A stretch of 64,000 nt of DNA. Source: Melanocharis versteri. Its lineage: Eukaryota > Chordata > Aves > Passeriformes > Melanocharitidae. Location: assembly GCA_013397845.1 (NCBI GenBank), contig VZTG01001839.1, forward strand, positions 1 to 64,000. Direction: 5' to 3'. This document shows positions 14,062 to 24,768 of this stretch, one piece after another (within the stretch, counting starts at the first letter, position 1; each line of letters begins with the position of its first letter). A program made the position numbers and the translations under genes. The notes below the pieces were generated by a model. It was given only the letters and a program-made list of their open reading frames with translations. It searched no databases and was not told the DNA's origin.

Positions 14062-14113
14062 AATGTGTATGCATGTACATACATACTAGTATATATGCAT
14101 ATATTTATATATG
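14062..14113. repeat. alternating AT/GT/CA-rich tract with 14-bp palindrome
   Basis: This is a run of alternating purine-pyrimidine sequence (gtatgcatgtacatac..., then atatatgcatatat). The segment at 14,091-14,104 is a perfect 14-bp palindrome. The tract could form a cruciform or unpair easily, but it is probably a decayed (TA)n/(CA)n microsatellite. Confidence 0.65.
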
Positions 14114-14620
14114 ACAAATAATATAGATGATTGCCTAGTAAGGGCACTGAATTTAGCAATAATTTCAATTTCTGAGAATGCATTTCAAATCCACAGCAAA
14201 TATTTCAGCTACTTCTTTTGAGGGTTTGTTGCACCTGAAGCAGGTATGCATTTTCTTTCCTCACGCAGTTAAGCAAGCACTTTAGATAGGCAAGAAGGAT
14301 GCATACAAGATACATGTTATTTACCAAATGTCAGAATATGAGTTATAGTAACTGTAAATACCATTATGGAAGAGTGTAAAATATTTGTTCAATTATAATA
14401 TTATTACTCCGCAGAAGCCTTATAACTCTCTGCTACGTGTATGGGACAGGATGTTACCAAAAACCCACCTTGGTTTCACATGCGGCGCTGTATAGTGTGT
14501 TTTCAGATTAGCTAATGTTCCTGGAGCTACAGGTAGGCATGTAGTGTAGCCTTCAACATTGTATTTTTTACAATCAACCGCTTACTATATAACTAGCAAC
14601 GGCCTATTACTTCACATAAC

Positions 14621-14665
14621 CAAAAAAAATATAAAAATAAAATAAAAACAAAACTAAAATAAAAT
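14621..14665. repeat. A-rich (AAAAT)n-like low-complexity tract
   Basis: About 45 bp made almost only of A with scattered T and C, in AAAAT and AAAAC units. It sits in the most AT-rich part of the window (about 14.0-15.7 kb). There is no retrotransposed body upstream, so it is simple low-complexity DNA rather than a poly(A) tail. Confidence 0.75.
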
Positions 14666-15881
14666 AGCATGACTTTAAATTAAAAATGTTTAACATTAAT
14701 ATTGTGCCTTAGGAATCTGTGCCCCCTCCTGGAAACACACCTGAACTACACCCCCGAGCTGGGGTGGCTCCTTAACCCCGATGCAATGAAGACTGAACAG
14801 GTTTCACAAAAAGGTGAAATCCAACTAAGTGTTTTAAAACATTATTCTGTATAATTATGTCTTACTTTCTTAAGGAAAAAAATGAAAGCCATATTTGTCA
14901 CATTTGCACATTACTGTGAAGACATGAGAATATAATATGGCTCTGTGTACATAATATGCTGTTACTGGTCCTTATAATAGTCTGTTATTCCTCACCTGTT
15001 TAATCCCAATTATTTACCCTGTATTTAGCGTTGTAGACGTTGCATGAAACGTTTCTTATAGACTGCCATATGAAAAGTTAAAAAAGCTCGACAGATGTCA
15101 GCTTGACTTGTAGCTAGAAAATAGAACTAATAAAGCAAAATGTTTTGCTGGAAGCTAGTCTTAGAGTGGTTCATTTTATGTTATCTTGAAAAATCTTCTT
15201 TTCTCATATAAAATAGTATTTTTACATTATATACATATATCTCTCCATCTCTTCTATATGAAGCTGCTTGCATCCTGCTAATATAGCCATCTTCGTATGG
15301 AAGCAAAGTCTCTTGTCAACAGACTCCTCTTCATTTCCCCACTGCATTTAAAGACATTGCTCCCAAGAAGAGGAAATTATATATGATATAATCCTCAGAT
15401 TTTATTCTCTCATTATTTCACAAATGTCAATAAACTGTGCATGGAGGAATCTCTGATTATGCCAAAGCATTTTTTTATTCATATACTATATACCTTGGGT
15501 GAGGCTTTAACCGTGCGAGACAATACACACACCCACACAGAGGCACATTTCAGCTGTAATTTTAGCAAAGTTTTCAAATGTATGGTTTGGCTATGTTGCA
15601 GCTCCTTCATTCTGATTTTTATTTTCTTCTTTAAGCTATTTTGGAAAAAAAAAAAAGACCCCAACCTGTTACTTTTAAGCCTGGATAATGGAAGATTATG
15701 CATCTGTTGTATATGTATTCATAAAATAAAAACGAAAGCAGAAATATTTCCTGTATGAGACTGCTATCTTGTTTCTGTACATGTGTTATGGTTGCTGCTG
15801 TCAGTTTAGGAAAATGGTTTTCATCAACCTTTTTGAAAACAAAGCAAAACCAAAAAGCAACAACTCTCTGAACTTGGAGCG
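14666..15881. other. AT-rich unique sequence
   Basis: AT-rich, with many AATAAA-like hexamers and a 12-A run near 15,645-15,657. No open frame has recognisable content. This could be conserved non-coding sequence or the 3' untranslated part of something outside my reach, but nothing here proves either. Confidence 0.5.
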
Positions 15882-15913
15882 TAGGTACGTTCGAAAATAG
15901 GTACGTTCAAAAA
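15882..15913. repeat. tandem duplication, 16-bp unit x2
   Basis: Two adjacent copies of 'taggtacgttcgaaaa' differ at one position (G to A in the second copy). Each copy carries the palindromic core GTAC. This is a minisatellite-scale local duplication. Confidence 0.85.
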
Positions 15914-18534
15914 TACCTTTGCGAGGGATGATTCTGACTATGAAAAAGAGCCCTTTGGATGGATTTTAAGTGGTGAAACAAGCTACTTTATTAATCATGC
16001 AACATAGTACTTGGCATCTGTGTGCATTGCTTGGACAACAGTTTCTTTTGCTCTCCCTGGAACTATTTCTGAAACAAGTGGGTTGCTAACGGTAGGCTTG
16101 GGATTGTGGCCTTCGGTGCAGTAGATACAAGAGACATTTTTGTTAGGCTGGAGGCTTTGGTAGCCCTGCGAAGGGAGGACTGGCCATGGGCTGGCAGGAG
16201 GGGATGTCTGGCAACCAGCTGCCTGTGATGTGATCAGTGGATCTGATCTGTATGATGTGTCCTGCTCCCTGAACCCCCTCACTGCTTTGCCCCAGAGAAG
16301 TGGTGACAGGAGGGTGTCAGCTTACTCAAAGCTGGGCTCAACACAGCTCTGGGCTTCTATCAGCTCATCAGGTGGTGCCTCTGTATGTACCAACATCTGG
16401 CACCTGATGGGCCAAATCATACAGAAATGCTGAGAAAACCTGAGATGCTTCATTTTTTCTGGACCAAAGGCAAGTTGAAAAGTATACAAGCATGCCTACC
16501 ACAGCAGTCTGAGTACACATAAGCACTTAAAAAACATTCAAACATTCCTCAAGAAGAAGGAGACACAGATATGCATTGAAGTCTTTGTTGAAAGACCTTG
16601 CTCTGCCTTGGGTTTCTCTTCCTATGAGTATGAGGTCCCTGCTCAGTCCATCGCACCTGGCTTCCCTGGGGCTGGTACCCAACTCCTGGCCATTTAAAGA
16701 GAGGCAGATGCTCCAAGCCCATCAAAACCCAGATAGTGCCCAGCTCTTCAGAGATTAGTCAAAGGACTCTCTCTGCTTCCAGTCTGGAGGGTGGAAATAG
16801 TGATATTTATGCCTCATGGGCAGCATGAGCTGTATTGTTGGTGAGGTTCCTGGAAAAAGGAAAATACTGAAAATTCAGTCACAAATTCTCCTGGAGACCA
16901 TGGCATTTTGTATCAAAGAAAAATGTCACAAACTGAATTCACCCAAGCAACAGACTTCGGTCATTGTGTTACCTGGCCTCCTGTGAGCTTCCTTTCCCTC
17001 TCATTTCCATACATCCTTCACTCAAAGCACAGCAGACCCAAGCACAGCTACATTAACCACATCTTGACCAGACTTCTCCAGGCAAAAATAGCCTTCAGCT
17101 AACTCCTAACTGACTACTTTCATTCATAACCAAAGCAGAAGGTGAATCCCACACATCCATCTGGTATTGTTTGACTAAATAGCCTTGCTGGAGTCATGCC
17201 TTTGAAATTTTTCCTTTCCAGCTGAAAATGGCAAATTTCAAGGAGTTAAGTTTCTTGGACAGAATTATACTGCCTTGAAGCTAAGCTTTCCTTCACCATG
17301 TGTATAATTTTATTGCATTCATCACTGTAAATCTATTGAATTTGTCTCAGTAAAAATAAAACAAAATCTCTCTCATCAAGTACATTACAGAGGAGTGCTG
17401 AGGTCAATGGCATAAAATCATCTTTGTTTCTGTAGCTCTTTTTCAAACATAGAGTCTAATTTTATGTCATAAGCAGTGATTGGATTGTTCATCAAACTAA
17501 ATTGAATCCTCTCTTCTCCACCTTTGCACACACTTGCCCAATATGGAGGTGAAGCTTTTGCCTGTTTTAGTTTGCCCATACAATTTCCTCTTTCTCAACA
17601 AGTTAATATTTTTCTTCTTTGCACTTCTTTCCAAAAAAATAAAAATGTTTTGATTCTCTTCAGGTAGCCAAATAATTTGTTCTGAGCAGATCAGTTACAG
17701 ATTCTCATACTGTTGGCTTTAATTATAGGTTGTCTTTGATTCCAAAACTAGCTTTTTTTTGGCCAAAGAGACTGTCTTTTTGTACTGTGCAAACTTGTAG
17801 AGCTTTAACAATTCGAACGGTTGTGTTTTCAGGATTTAAGACAACTGGTCGTGTACCTGGAACTTGCCATCACCCATGGGCGCATTAGCAGTAGTCATTT
17901 AAACTGAAAAGTTGCTGACTGTAGTGCTTCCTGAACTACTTTCAGGGACAGATAACCCACAAGCCACTCTTTGCAGATGTGGCAAATTCATTTTTAGTCA
18001 TTTTAGGAAATCCCTTTTTTTTTTCAGCTTGGGGAAAGAGTTTCCAAAGATGCCGTCAGCGTCAGTTTCCAGCACCTCTTCTGAATTAGTTTTGCACCCA
18101 GCTCCCGTACCCTCCTGTTTCCAGTGCTGCTGATGGCGAGCTTTTGGGTCCAGAGTAACAAAGCAAACACTGGCAGCGGGTAGTGGTGGCAGAGCTGCAA
18201 AACCTCCGAGAACACACATGGTGTGGGGTCCCAAAGCTCGGTGTGATGGTGTTCCCATCCAACCGGGGGACATTCCAATAACACCAGCTTCATGGTACTG
18301 GGGGGAGGAGAGACCTCTGGGCCTCACCAGAAAATATTTCAGTGCATGTCAGGAATCTTTTAACTGCAAAATCTGGGAGTTTTCTGGTCTGGTTTGTTTT
18401 GGTTTATAATAGGAAAAATTACATTTCCTCCAACATGAAATCATTTGCTCTACTTACTTTTTTGGGGTACTTTTTTCTTTAATTTTCTACTTAGAAAATA
18501 CAAACCACATATTATTTTGGATCAGGTTGATCCA
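15914..18534. other. gene-free unique sequence
   Basis: No gene, RNA or transposon is recognised. Frames are at most 109 codons and overlap on both strands. Composition changes from AT-leaning (17.2-17.8 kb) to more balanced sequence towards the GC-rich segment that follows. Confidence 0.55.
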
Positions 18535-18877
18535 GACTGCACCCCCTCGCTCCCCTCCGAATCTCCGGGATGGGCTGCTTTCCCAGACAACGGCTCCCCC
18601 TCCACCCAAGCAGAGCTGCACAGGCGTCACATGTACACTGCCTCTGCCCAATTTCTTGAACAGTTTCTTTGCAGGAAACTCCTCATGGATCTTTCCTGCC
18701 TCTCTGGACCCTTTCCAGGGCTCCTGCCTGGGCCAAGCTGATCCATCTCTCATCCTCATGGCAATCTCTTCTTTTTATTATTTTTTTTTTACCACAAGTC
18801 TCTTGTCCATTTTATTTTACAAAGCAAATCAGCCCCGGTCAGATGACGCCGCTAAATTAAGCCCGCACCTTTTGGTG
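18535..18877. other. GC-rich unique sequence leading into CpG block
   Basis: C-rich sequence (for example the CTCCCCTCC-type runs at 18,545-18,610) followed by a T-rich interval at 18,765-18,800. No coding signal is recognised, although both strands stay open for about 90-130 codons, as expected from high GC content. Confidence 0.5.
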
Positions 18878-19200
18878 TATATAATGAGTTCCTCCTGTGC
18901 TTCTCCCCCACCCCAGGCACAGTGCTGAGCCCCGTGTGCCCTGCCGGCACACCGTGATGGCTTCGGCAGCTTCTTGGGAAGGCAGCAGGAGCCCCAGCCC
19001 TTCCCAGCCAGGGCCGGCAGCCGGGCAGGGAGGGGAGACCCACCGCAGCACGGCCCATGGGCCTGGCTGCACTGCCCCAGCGGGGCTGAGCGTGGGCCGG
19101 GAACAGCCGCGATTCAGCACACCTGTGGAAACAAAGCCCGTGCCAGCGCGCCCCTGGGACGTGCCCCGGGGAGACCGTGCTGGTCAGAGCAATTAGAGCG
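18878..19200 (+). promoter_or_regulatory. candidate CpG-rich promoter-like segment with TATA-like motif
   Basis: A TATATAA heptamer lies at 18,878-18,884, and a CpG-rich, GC-rich block begins about 20-30 bp downstream. By hand count, 18,901-19,200 is about 71% G+C with about 20 CpGs. The last 180 bp hold about 15 CpGs, an observed/expected ratio near 0.65, whereas most of the window is strongly CpG-depleted. An ATG at 18,957 has G at -3 and G at +4 and opens 80 codons, but the Pro/Ser/Gly-rich product is not recognisable and high GC content favours chance frames. Promoter function and + orientation are inferences. An orphan CpG island or a GC-rich enhancer is equally possible. Confidence 0.35.
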
Positions 19201-19230
19201 GGTTTATGGTGCCTTCTCCACCCAGTAGCA

Positions 19231-19260
19231 GGGGGGGAGGTGGGGGAAGGGGCTCCAGGG
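19231..19260 (+). other. G-quadruplex-capable G tract
   Basis: Four or more G runs of at least three (7 Gs, then GG, 5 Gs, 4 Gs, 3 Gs) with loops of 1-6 bases meet the usual G-quadruplex pattern. A second G-run cluster (gggagggaggg) follows at about 19,289-19,299. The position just 3' of the CpG-rich block resembles the G-rich flank of many vertebrate promoters. Confidence 0.6.
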
Positions 19261-19892
19261 CCAAGGCTGAGCAGCAGAGGTGATGAGTGGGAGGGAGGGA
19301 GAACAAACTCTGCCTGACTTGCAGGATGAGTCTGCAGAGGTGGGTGTATGAAAACTCATCTATTTTCTTTAACTTTCCAATTCAGCAGTGTGGTCTGGGC
19401 AGAGGAGGTGTGGAGGGGGGAACCCCAGCACTCTTTCCCTGTCCCTCCTTGTCTTCAAGAGAAAAGTTTTTCATTAGGGAAGTACCCCTGGGAGAAGGAG
19501 GCGCTGGGTTTTTTCAGGTGTTCTCTGGTGCAGACCCTCCCATGACTGGTGGCCTCAGCCATGCAAATGACAGCTGAGCGTCTACACGAACACTCAGACC
19601 AGCGTAGGAGTTTCTGGTTTGGTTTTCCCTGCAGTGCACGTTGCCACTGATGCTTTAGAAAGCCAGTTTCAAGAGAGGTGAGTGAGATGAGAAAACTCTC
19701 GCTCACAAATTAGAAAGTCAGTAATTTCAGGGTTTAATCCATATAATGCGAGGGGGTGTGCCAGAGGGACAAGACAGCACTTGGGGGCTGCTCCCCTCGA
19801 GCACTACATGCCCACTGAAGCACAGCAGCGAAGCTCCTGGCTCATCCCAGGGCCACCCTCAGGGCAGGTGATTGCTTGAACCTCCCTGTTAT
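19261..19892. other. GC-rich unique sequence
   Basis: A continuation of the GC-rich domain with G-rich patches (19,395-19,425). No exon or repeat is recognised before the CR1 element starts. Confidence 0.5.
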
Positions 19893-20106
19893 TCACAGGA
19901 AATTCTTTGCTGTGAGGGTGGAGAGGCACTGGAACAGGTTGTCCAGAGAAGCTGTGGATGCCCCATCCATGGAAGTGTTCAAGGCCAGGTTGGATGAGGC
20001 CCTGAGGAAACTGGTCTAGTGGAAGGTGTCCCTGTCCATGGCAGGGGGTTTGTGAGTAGGTGAGTTTTAAGGTCCCTTCCAACCCAAACCATTCTATGAC
20101 TCTGAT
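19893..20106 (+). mobile_element. CR1 LINE, 5'-truncated 3' end
   Basis: This matches the 3' end of avian CR1. It contains the 'gaggcactggaacaggttg', 'ggatgccccatcc' and 'gaagtgttcaaggccag' segments, then 'ctagtggaaggtgtccctg' and 'ccttccaacccaaacc'. It ends with a decayed ATTCTATGA tail (attctatgactctga). About 210 bp remain of an element of several kb, as is usual for CR1. There is no open reading frame and no obvious target-site duplication, as expected for this family. The good match suggests a moderately young insertion. Confidence 0.95.
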
Positions 20107-22523
20107 TCAATAGAAACACTCTTCTTGCTTCCATGTAAGCTGTCAGGCACCGGACACCTCTGGCAATGTTTGTAGGCACAGGGTGCCAGGGCATCTCTTG
20201 CAGTGATCCCAGCTTGCAGAGGGGGATGCTGCCTTTAGCAGACCAGCCCCTTGGTATTGCTGCTGGTGACCAAGAGGGCCAGGACCGTTGCATTAGCAGG
20301 ATGTGTCTGTGAAGCAGGTTGTCATGTATAGATGTAAAGTGCATCATAAAGGCTTAGATCTAGCAAAAAATATTTAGTCTACCCCACCCTTTCTAAAATA
20401 TGTGCATGTTCCAAACAGTAAATAAAGAAATAAAACTTGGTGCTAAAAATAATAATGGAAAATTATTGCTATATTTGTGGTTCCAATGCACATGATCTGT
20501 ATGAGCTTTATAGGTCTACAGAGTTACTTGATTGACTAATAATGTTAAATAATTTCTTATATAACACGCTGTGTCCTTAAAACATTTTTGTGGCTGAAGG
20601 ATGTGCATTTTTGGTGATTCAAGTGCACAATCTGAGCTCTAAGCAGTGGTCAAGCCCAGGAACAGCACATCTCTCATCACTGCTACCTACTGGTCCAGTG
20701 GTTGACCCAAAAACCCCCATTTCCTTTCCTCACAGCCGGCATTGTGAAGTGTGGGATAACAGATGCCATGCGCGTGTCTGCTGACGCACTTCGGTCCCGG
20801 TGCAGATTACAGCACAGTTTTGCAGAGTGTTGCTCCCACCGGCCGGCCGTGCTGGGTGATGGAAAACACAGAAAGGCCTTTTCTTTCGAGGCAGATCTGT
20901 ATCAGTTTAATGTGTCTGAACTGCTCAGCTTGAAAGGAAAGACACTGAGGCAGCCTGGCTCTGGGGTTTGTGCTTTACATAAAGCTGGTGCCCTGTCCGG
21001 GCTCTTGCAGCTGCCTCAGTCGGGCCTCCCCAGTTCGAGGGCAGTTTTGTGAAGAGCAGAGGGTACCTGTGTTTGCCTCCCAGTGCCAGGGACCTCTCCT
21101 GCCACTCGCTCCCTCAAACACACTCCTGATGCTGCTGAGCTTTTGCAGAACTGGTGTGGACCCAGCAGCTGGCACAGCACTTGGTCAAAACACTTTGGGA
21201 TCTTCTGATTCAAGAAATCAAGATTTTAGCCCCCTTGGGCCCTTTCCATGCTTAAGAGGGCTGACTGCACATAAAGCCTCTCATTTGCTAAAGCCAGCGA
21301 GTCACGCGACGCAGCACCGGACTGTACTGTGTGAAGGCTCTAAATACCTTTGTTTCTAGCATTTTTTGTGCTTCACAGCCATGCTTCATAACCATGACGA
21401 GGAATGAGTTTAAGCCTCTGTGGTCACACATGCAGTTAATCCGAACCGATCCTCAGCTGGAAGATAATCCCAGTCAGTGCCTGGGGTTCCTCTCTCCTCC
21501 CATCTTCTCCCAGCGCAGCTGCCTGTAGCTTGGCAGGCAGACACCTTTGGCAAGGCACCACATCCACAGCTTCTCCCGGTCACTGGCTGTGCTGTCAGCA
21601 CGTCGCGTGCTGTGCGTGCATCCCAGTGAGCTCCTGAGAATCCAGCCGCCCCCGGCAGCCGCAGAGAGCAGAGAGGGTTCGGACCTGGGGGTTCCCGGGT
21701 GCTGTTGGCATTGAAACCGGGCCTGCAGGGGTGGCAGCCACAGCAGGACACTCACTGGTTCTTGGAGGGCTTTTTTAGCTCCCGGTTGCTTTGTAGCTGA
21801 CTGATCATGGCAGCTCGGTAAGGCCTGCTTACGGAAGTTTTGCCTGCTGGATGCTGTTCCTCAGCACTGACCTTACACAGGAGGATGGGAAAAGAGCAGT
21901 GTTTTCTCAGCTCTGTTTTCTGGATATCTGCTTTACTTTGTTCAATGGGCTCAGTCAGTGCTCTGAAATAAGTGAAACCACACATCCCAGCAGTGCCGTA
22001 TTCTGTCTTATAATACAAGCTGCCACTGGAGGCAATATCAGGAGTAGTTTCAGCTGATGGGAATTTTCCAATTTTTGTTTTCTTCTATAAAATTTTGCAT
22101 CACATAAAGAGCTAGCAAAAAAAAAATCGAACTTCCAAGAGGAAAACACAATCTCCTTCTTCAGCTGTCTGTATTGTTCACATCCTTGATTATTTTCTTC
22201 TTTCTGCGGACCAGTAATTTTGCCCAGTTAAAAGGAACTGGACTGATTTTGATCTTCTACAAGTATGACTGTAGTTATTCCTGAATTTTGCCAGAATAAG
22301 TGAGATCAGAGTTGGGCTCAAAATCCTGCTTCTCCAGAGCTTTATGATCAAAGTTATGTTGTGCAAGAAACAGAGAAAGGGTGAAGGGAATAGAAGACAA
22401 TTAGCTTTATTGCAGTCCAAAGAAGGCTCAGTGCATCAGCTGTGCTACACACTTTGCCCTTTGGCTGCCTTGCAGAAGGGAAAACTCATGTGTGCCTCAG
22501 CCCCATCCTGGCTCTTTAAAGGA
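20107..22523. other. GC-leaning unique sequence with two small CpG clusters
   Basis: No gene is recognised. Two clusters of CpGs stand out: about 8 CpGs in 20,764-20,852 (including an ACCGGCCGGCCG run) and about 10 in 21,600-21,722. Both are short, and neither has a clear promoter motif. Frames up to 129 codons reflect GC content and overlap on both strands. Confidence 0.5.
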
Positions 22524-22605
22524 GATGAAGTTGCATCACTTTCATCCCAGCTGATTTCACAGAAGGTGAAGTTGCATCACTTCCATCCCAACTGATTTCC
22601 AGGCT
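22524..22605. repeat. tandem duplication, 41-bp unit x2
   Basis: The unit beginning 'gatgaagttgcatcacttt' (22,524-22,564) is repeated immediately as 'ggtgaagttgcatcacttc' (22,565-22,605). There are only three substitutions over the first 35 bp, then divergence at the unit end. This is a local duplication that has accumulated a few changes. Confidence 0.9.
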
Positions 22606-23280
22606 CTGTCTGGCCGCATTCTTGGGCCCAGAGATGCTGATTACCAGCAACGCAAGCTCCATTCGCCACCCATCCTGACTGGGGACGTTTGGCTGAACTT
22701 GTGCGTCTGAGGTCGTGCCTGCTCCTGCCAGCCTCCAATCTGTTCCTCTTCCTTCAGCAGCTCAGTGACTTAGCTGCATGGCACAGGGAGCACAGCAGCG
22801 GGAATCCCATAATTTCCTGTTCCTGGCTTCTGCTGACTGGAATCCTAGAGAGGCAAGTTCAGAGAGAGGAAAATGCTGGCTGCGCACCCGGTCTTGAAGG
22901 GGGTCTCATTTTGGATGGTGCAAAGCGCTGAGGGATGTGTGCAAGGGGGGAAAGCAGAAGCATCTGGTGAAAGGCTTTAACACAGGCTGCCAGGGAGGCA
23001 ATAGAGGAGTGACCAGTGAGTCACTCAGCAGGCACTGAGTCAGGGAGACCTTATTGTACAGGCTCTTACTCAGCTGAAGAAGGCTCTCTGCTGCCCAGAT
23101 GCACCAAACTGGTGAGGCCAAATCCTGTCCTTCTCTCATTGCAATGTCCCAGGCTGCAACCTGGAGGGGACTGAACAAGGTGAAGAGAAAATCTCAGTGC
23201 AGGAGCGATGATCATGTTTGGAAAAAATTGAGCAGTAGTGTTAGTATAAATGCTGCTGTCCCTAGTCTTACAGTATTTCA
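22606..23280. other. gene-free unique sequence
   Basis: No gene, RNA or transposon is recognised. Short overlapping frames only. Confidence 0.5.
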
Positions 23281-23320
23281 AGTTCCTAGACCAGTACTGC
23301 AGTTCCTAGACCAGATACTA
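23281..23320. repeat. tandem duplication, 20-bp unit x2
   Basis: 'agttcctagaccag' occurs at 23,281 and again at 23,301, giving two 20-bp units that agree over the first 14 bases and diverge in the last six. Confidence 0.85.
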
Positions 23321-24039
23321 CCCAAAGCGGGTGTCCCTGCCACAGATGGATGCACCTCCTTGGGTGCGCATCTCCTACCAGAAGGAAGCAGGCAATTACC
23401 TGCTGGTGCCATCTCCAGGCTGTTGTGACAGAAACCCAGTCTCTGGTCAGTCCGATCCTGTGGCCTTTGATAGTTTTACTCCTACTCTGCTAAAGTGTGC
23501 AGCTTGTGTCTCGTGGAGCTGGGATGCTTCACAGCCTAGCAACGATATATATTTACACAGCTTCCAAGATTCCCAAAGAAATCTGTTTTGGGGTTTTATT
23601 CACAGATAGAGTAATGATAAAAGAATGGAAAAAAAATAGAAGGAAACATGCCCCCAAATAACTTGTTTTGTTTTGTTTATACTTGGAGTTGGTTTTGCTC
23701 CTTATTTTAGGAAGATTTTTTTTGTTGAGTTTCATATGTGTAACTTTTCAGTTATGCTCTGTAAAAATAGAAGTCAGTGCTGACTATCAATATTTATGCA
23801 TGAAGCAATTATTTTAGAAGGCCTGTAGCTACAACACAGTCTTTCCTCTGTACAGTTTCCATCATGATTTCAAATTGCAGAAGGGAAGCTTCAGAAGGAG
23901 TGTTCTGTACAGAGCTTTGGATAGGGAATGCATCCTGGTTCCCAGATTTAAAAGCAAAGGTTGACAGCGTTTCAAGTGTCTGTGTGGTGAGGACAATGGA
24001 AAAAATAGTATTTTAGCCTTGGTTGTGTACAGTGTGTAG
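23321..24039. other. gene-free unique sequence
   Basis: Nothing recognisable. The second half (23,580-23,850) is AT-rich with T and A runs. Confidence 0.5.
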
Positions 24040-24162
24040 GCCAAGTTGGATGGGGCTTTGAGTAACCTGATCCAGTGGAAGGTGTCCCTGCCCATGGCAG
24101 AGGGGTTGGAACTAGATGATCTTTAAGGTCCCTTCCAACCCAAACCAGTCTATGGTTCTTTG
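24040..24162 (+). mobile_element. CR1 LINE, short 3' end fragment
   Basis: The last ~120 bp of a CR1 element: 'ggccaagttggatggggct', 'agtggaaggtgtccctgc', 'ggttggaactagatgatc' and 'ccttccaacccaaacc'. The tail has decayed (agtctatggttcttt). It is strongly 5'-truncated and non-coding. The core match is close to consensus. Confidence 0.95.
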
Positions 24163-24711
24163 AATGTTTACTGCCAAATTGCTGAACGTGAGGTTTTGGG
24201 TTAACCCTCCTTTGTTCCTGTGTGGCTTTACAGACATTACTGAAGCTCAGAGCGGTGCCTTGTTCCCGGTGGTCTCAGGTCCTCCTAGCTCTGCCGATGA
24301 ATTAAGCGATTCAAGCCTGCCCTGATGGAAATCCCTGCAGCTGTGGGGACGTAACCCAAGCTGGAGTTTGCCCAGCTCAGTTTATGCTGCACAAGACATT
24401 CATGGAGGCCTTGCTGACTGAGCTCGTGCAGAGTGGCAGCCTCCAAAAAAGATGCAACACCACCAACAACAGGAAGAGATTATACTCACGTCAGGAGTTT
24501 TGCTTCACTTTTAATCACCACCAGCTCTTTCTTGGCAAAATTTTCAGTGTTGTGTTTTTGAATTTGGGTACCCACATTATCTGTCTGGTCTTGCAGTTTA
24601 TGGGCTCTATAATAATATGCACTCACACTTCACCATTCACTTAAAACACTAAACAGAAGACCTGAATATTCTGTTTGCAAATTTGGCTCTCTGAGAAGAT
24701 GTTTAATAATT
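24163..24711. other. gene-free unique sequence
   Basis: Nothing recognisable between the CR1 copy and the A-rich tract. Confidence 0.5.
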
Positions 24712-24768
24712 AAAAAAAAAAAAAAAGAAAAGAAAAGAAAAAAAGGGGAAAAAAAGAAAATAAAGAAG
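24712..24768. repeat. A-rich purine tract
   Basis: A 15-A run is followed by AAAAG units, a GGGG interruption and further A/G sequence, all purine on the + strand. No retrocopy body is recognisable 5' of it, so I do not call it a poly(A) tail. Confidence 0.85.

Noticed and set aside
24712..24768. A-rich tract considered as the poly(A) tail of a processed retrocopy
   Set aside because: The sequence 5' of it shows no recognisable gene, and no target-site duplication is visible. It is better described as low complexity.
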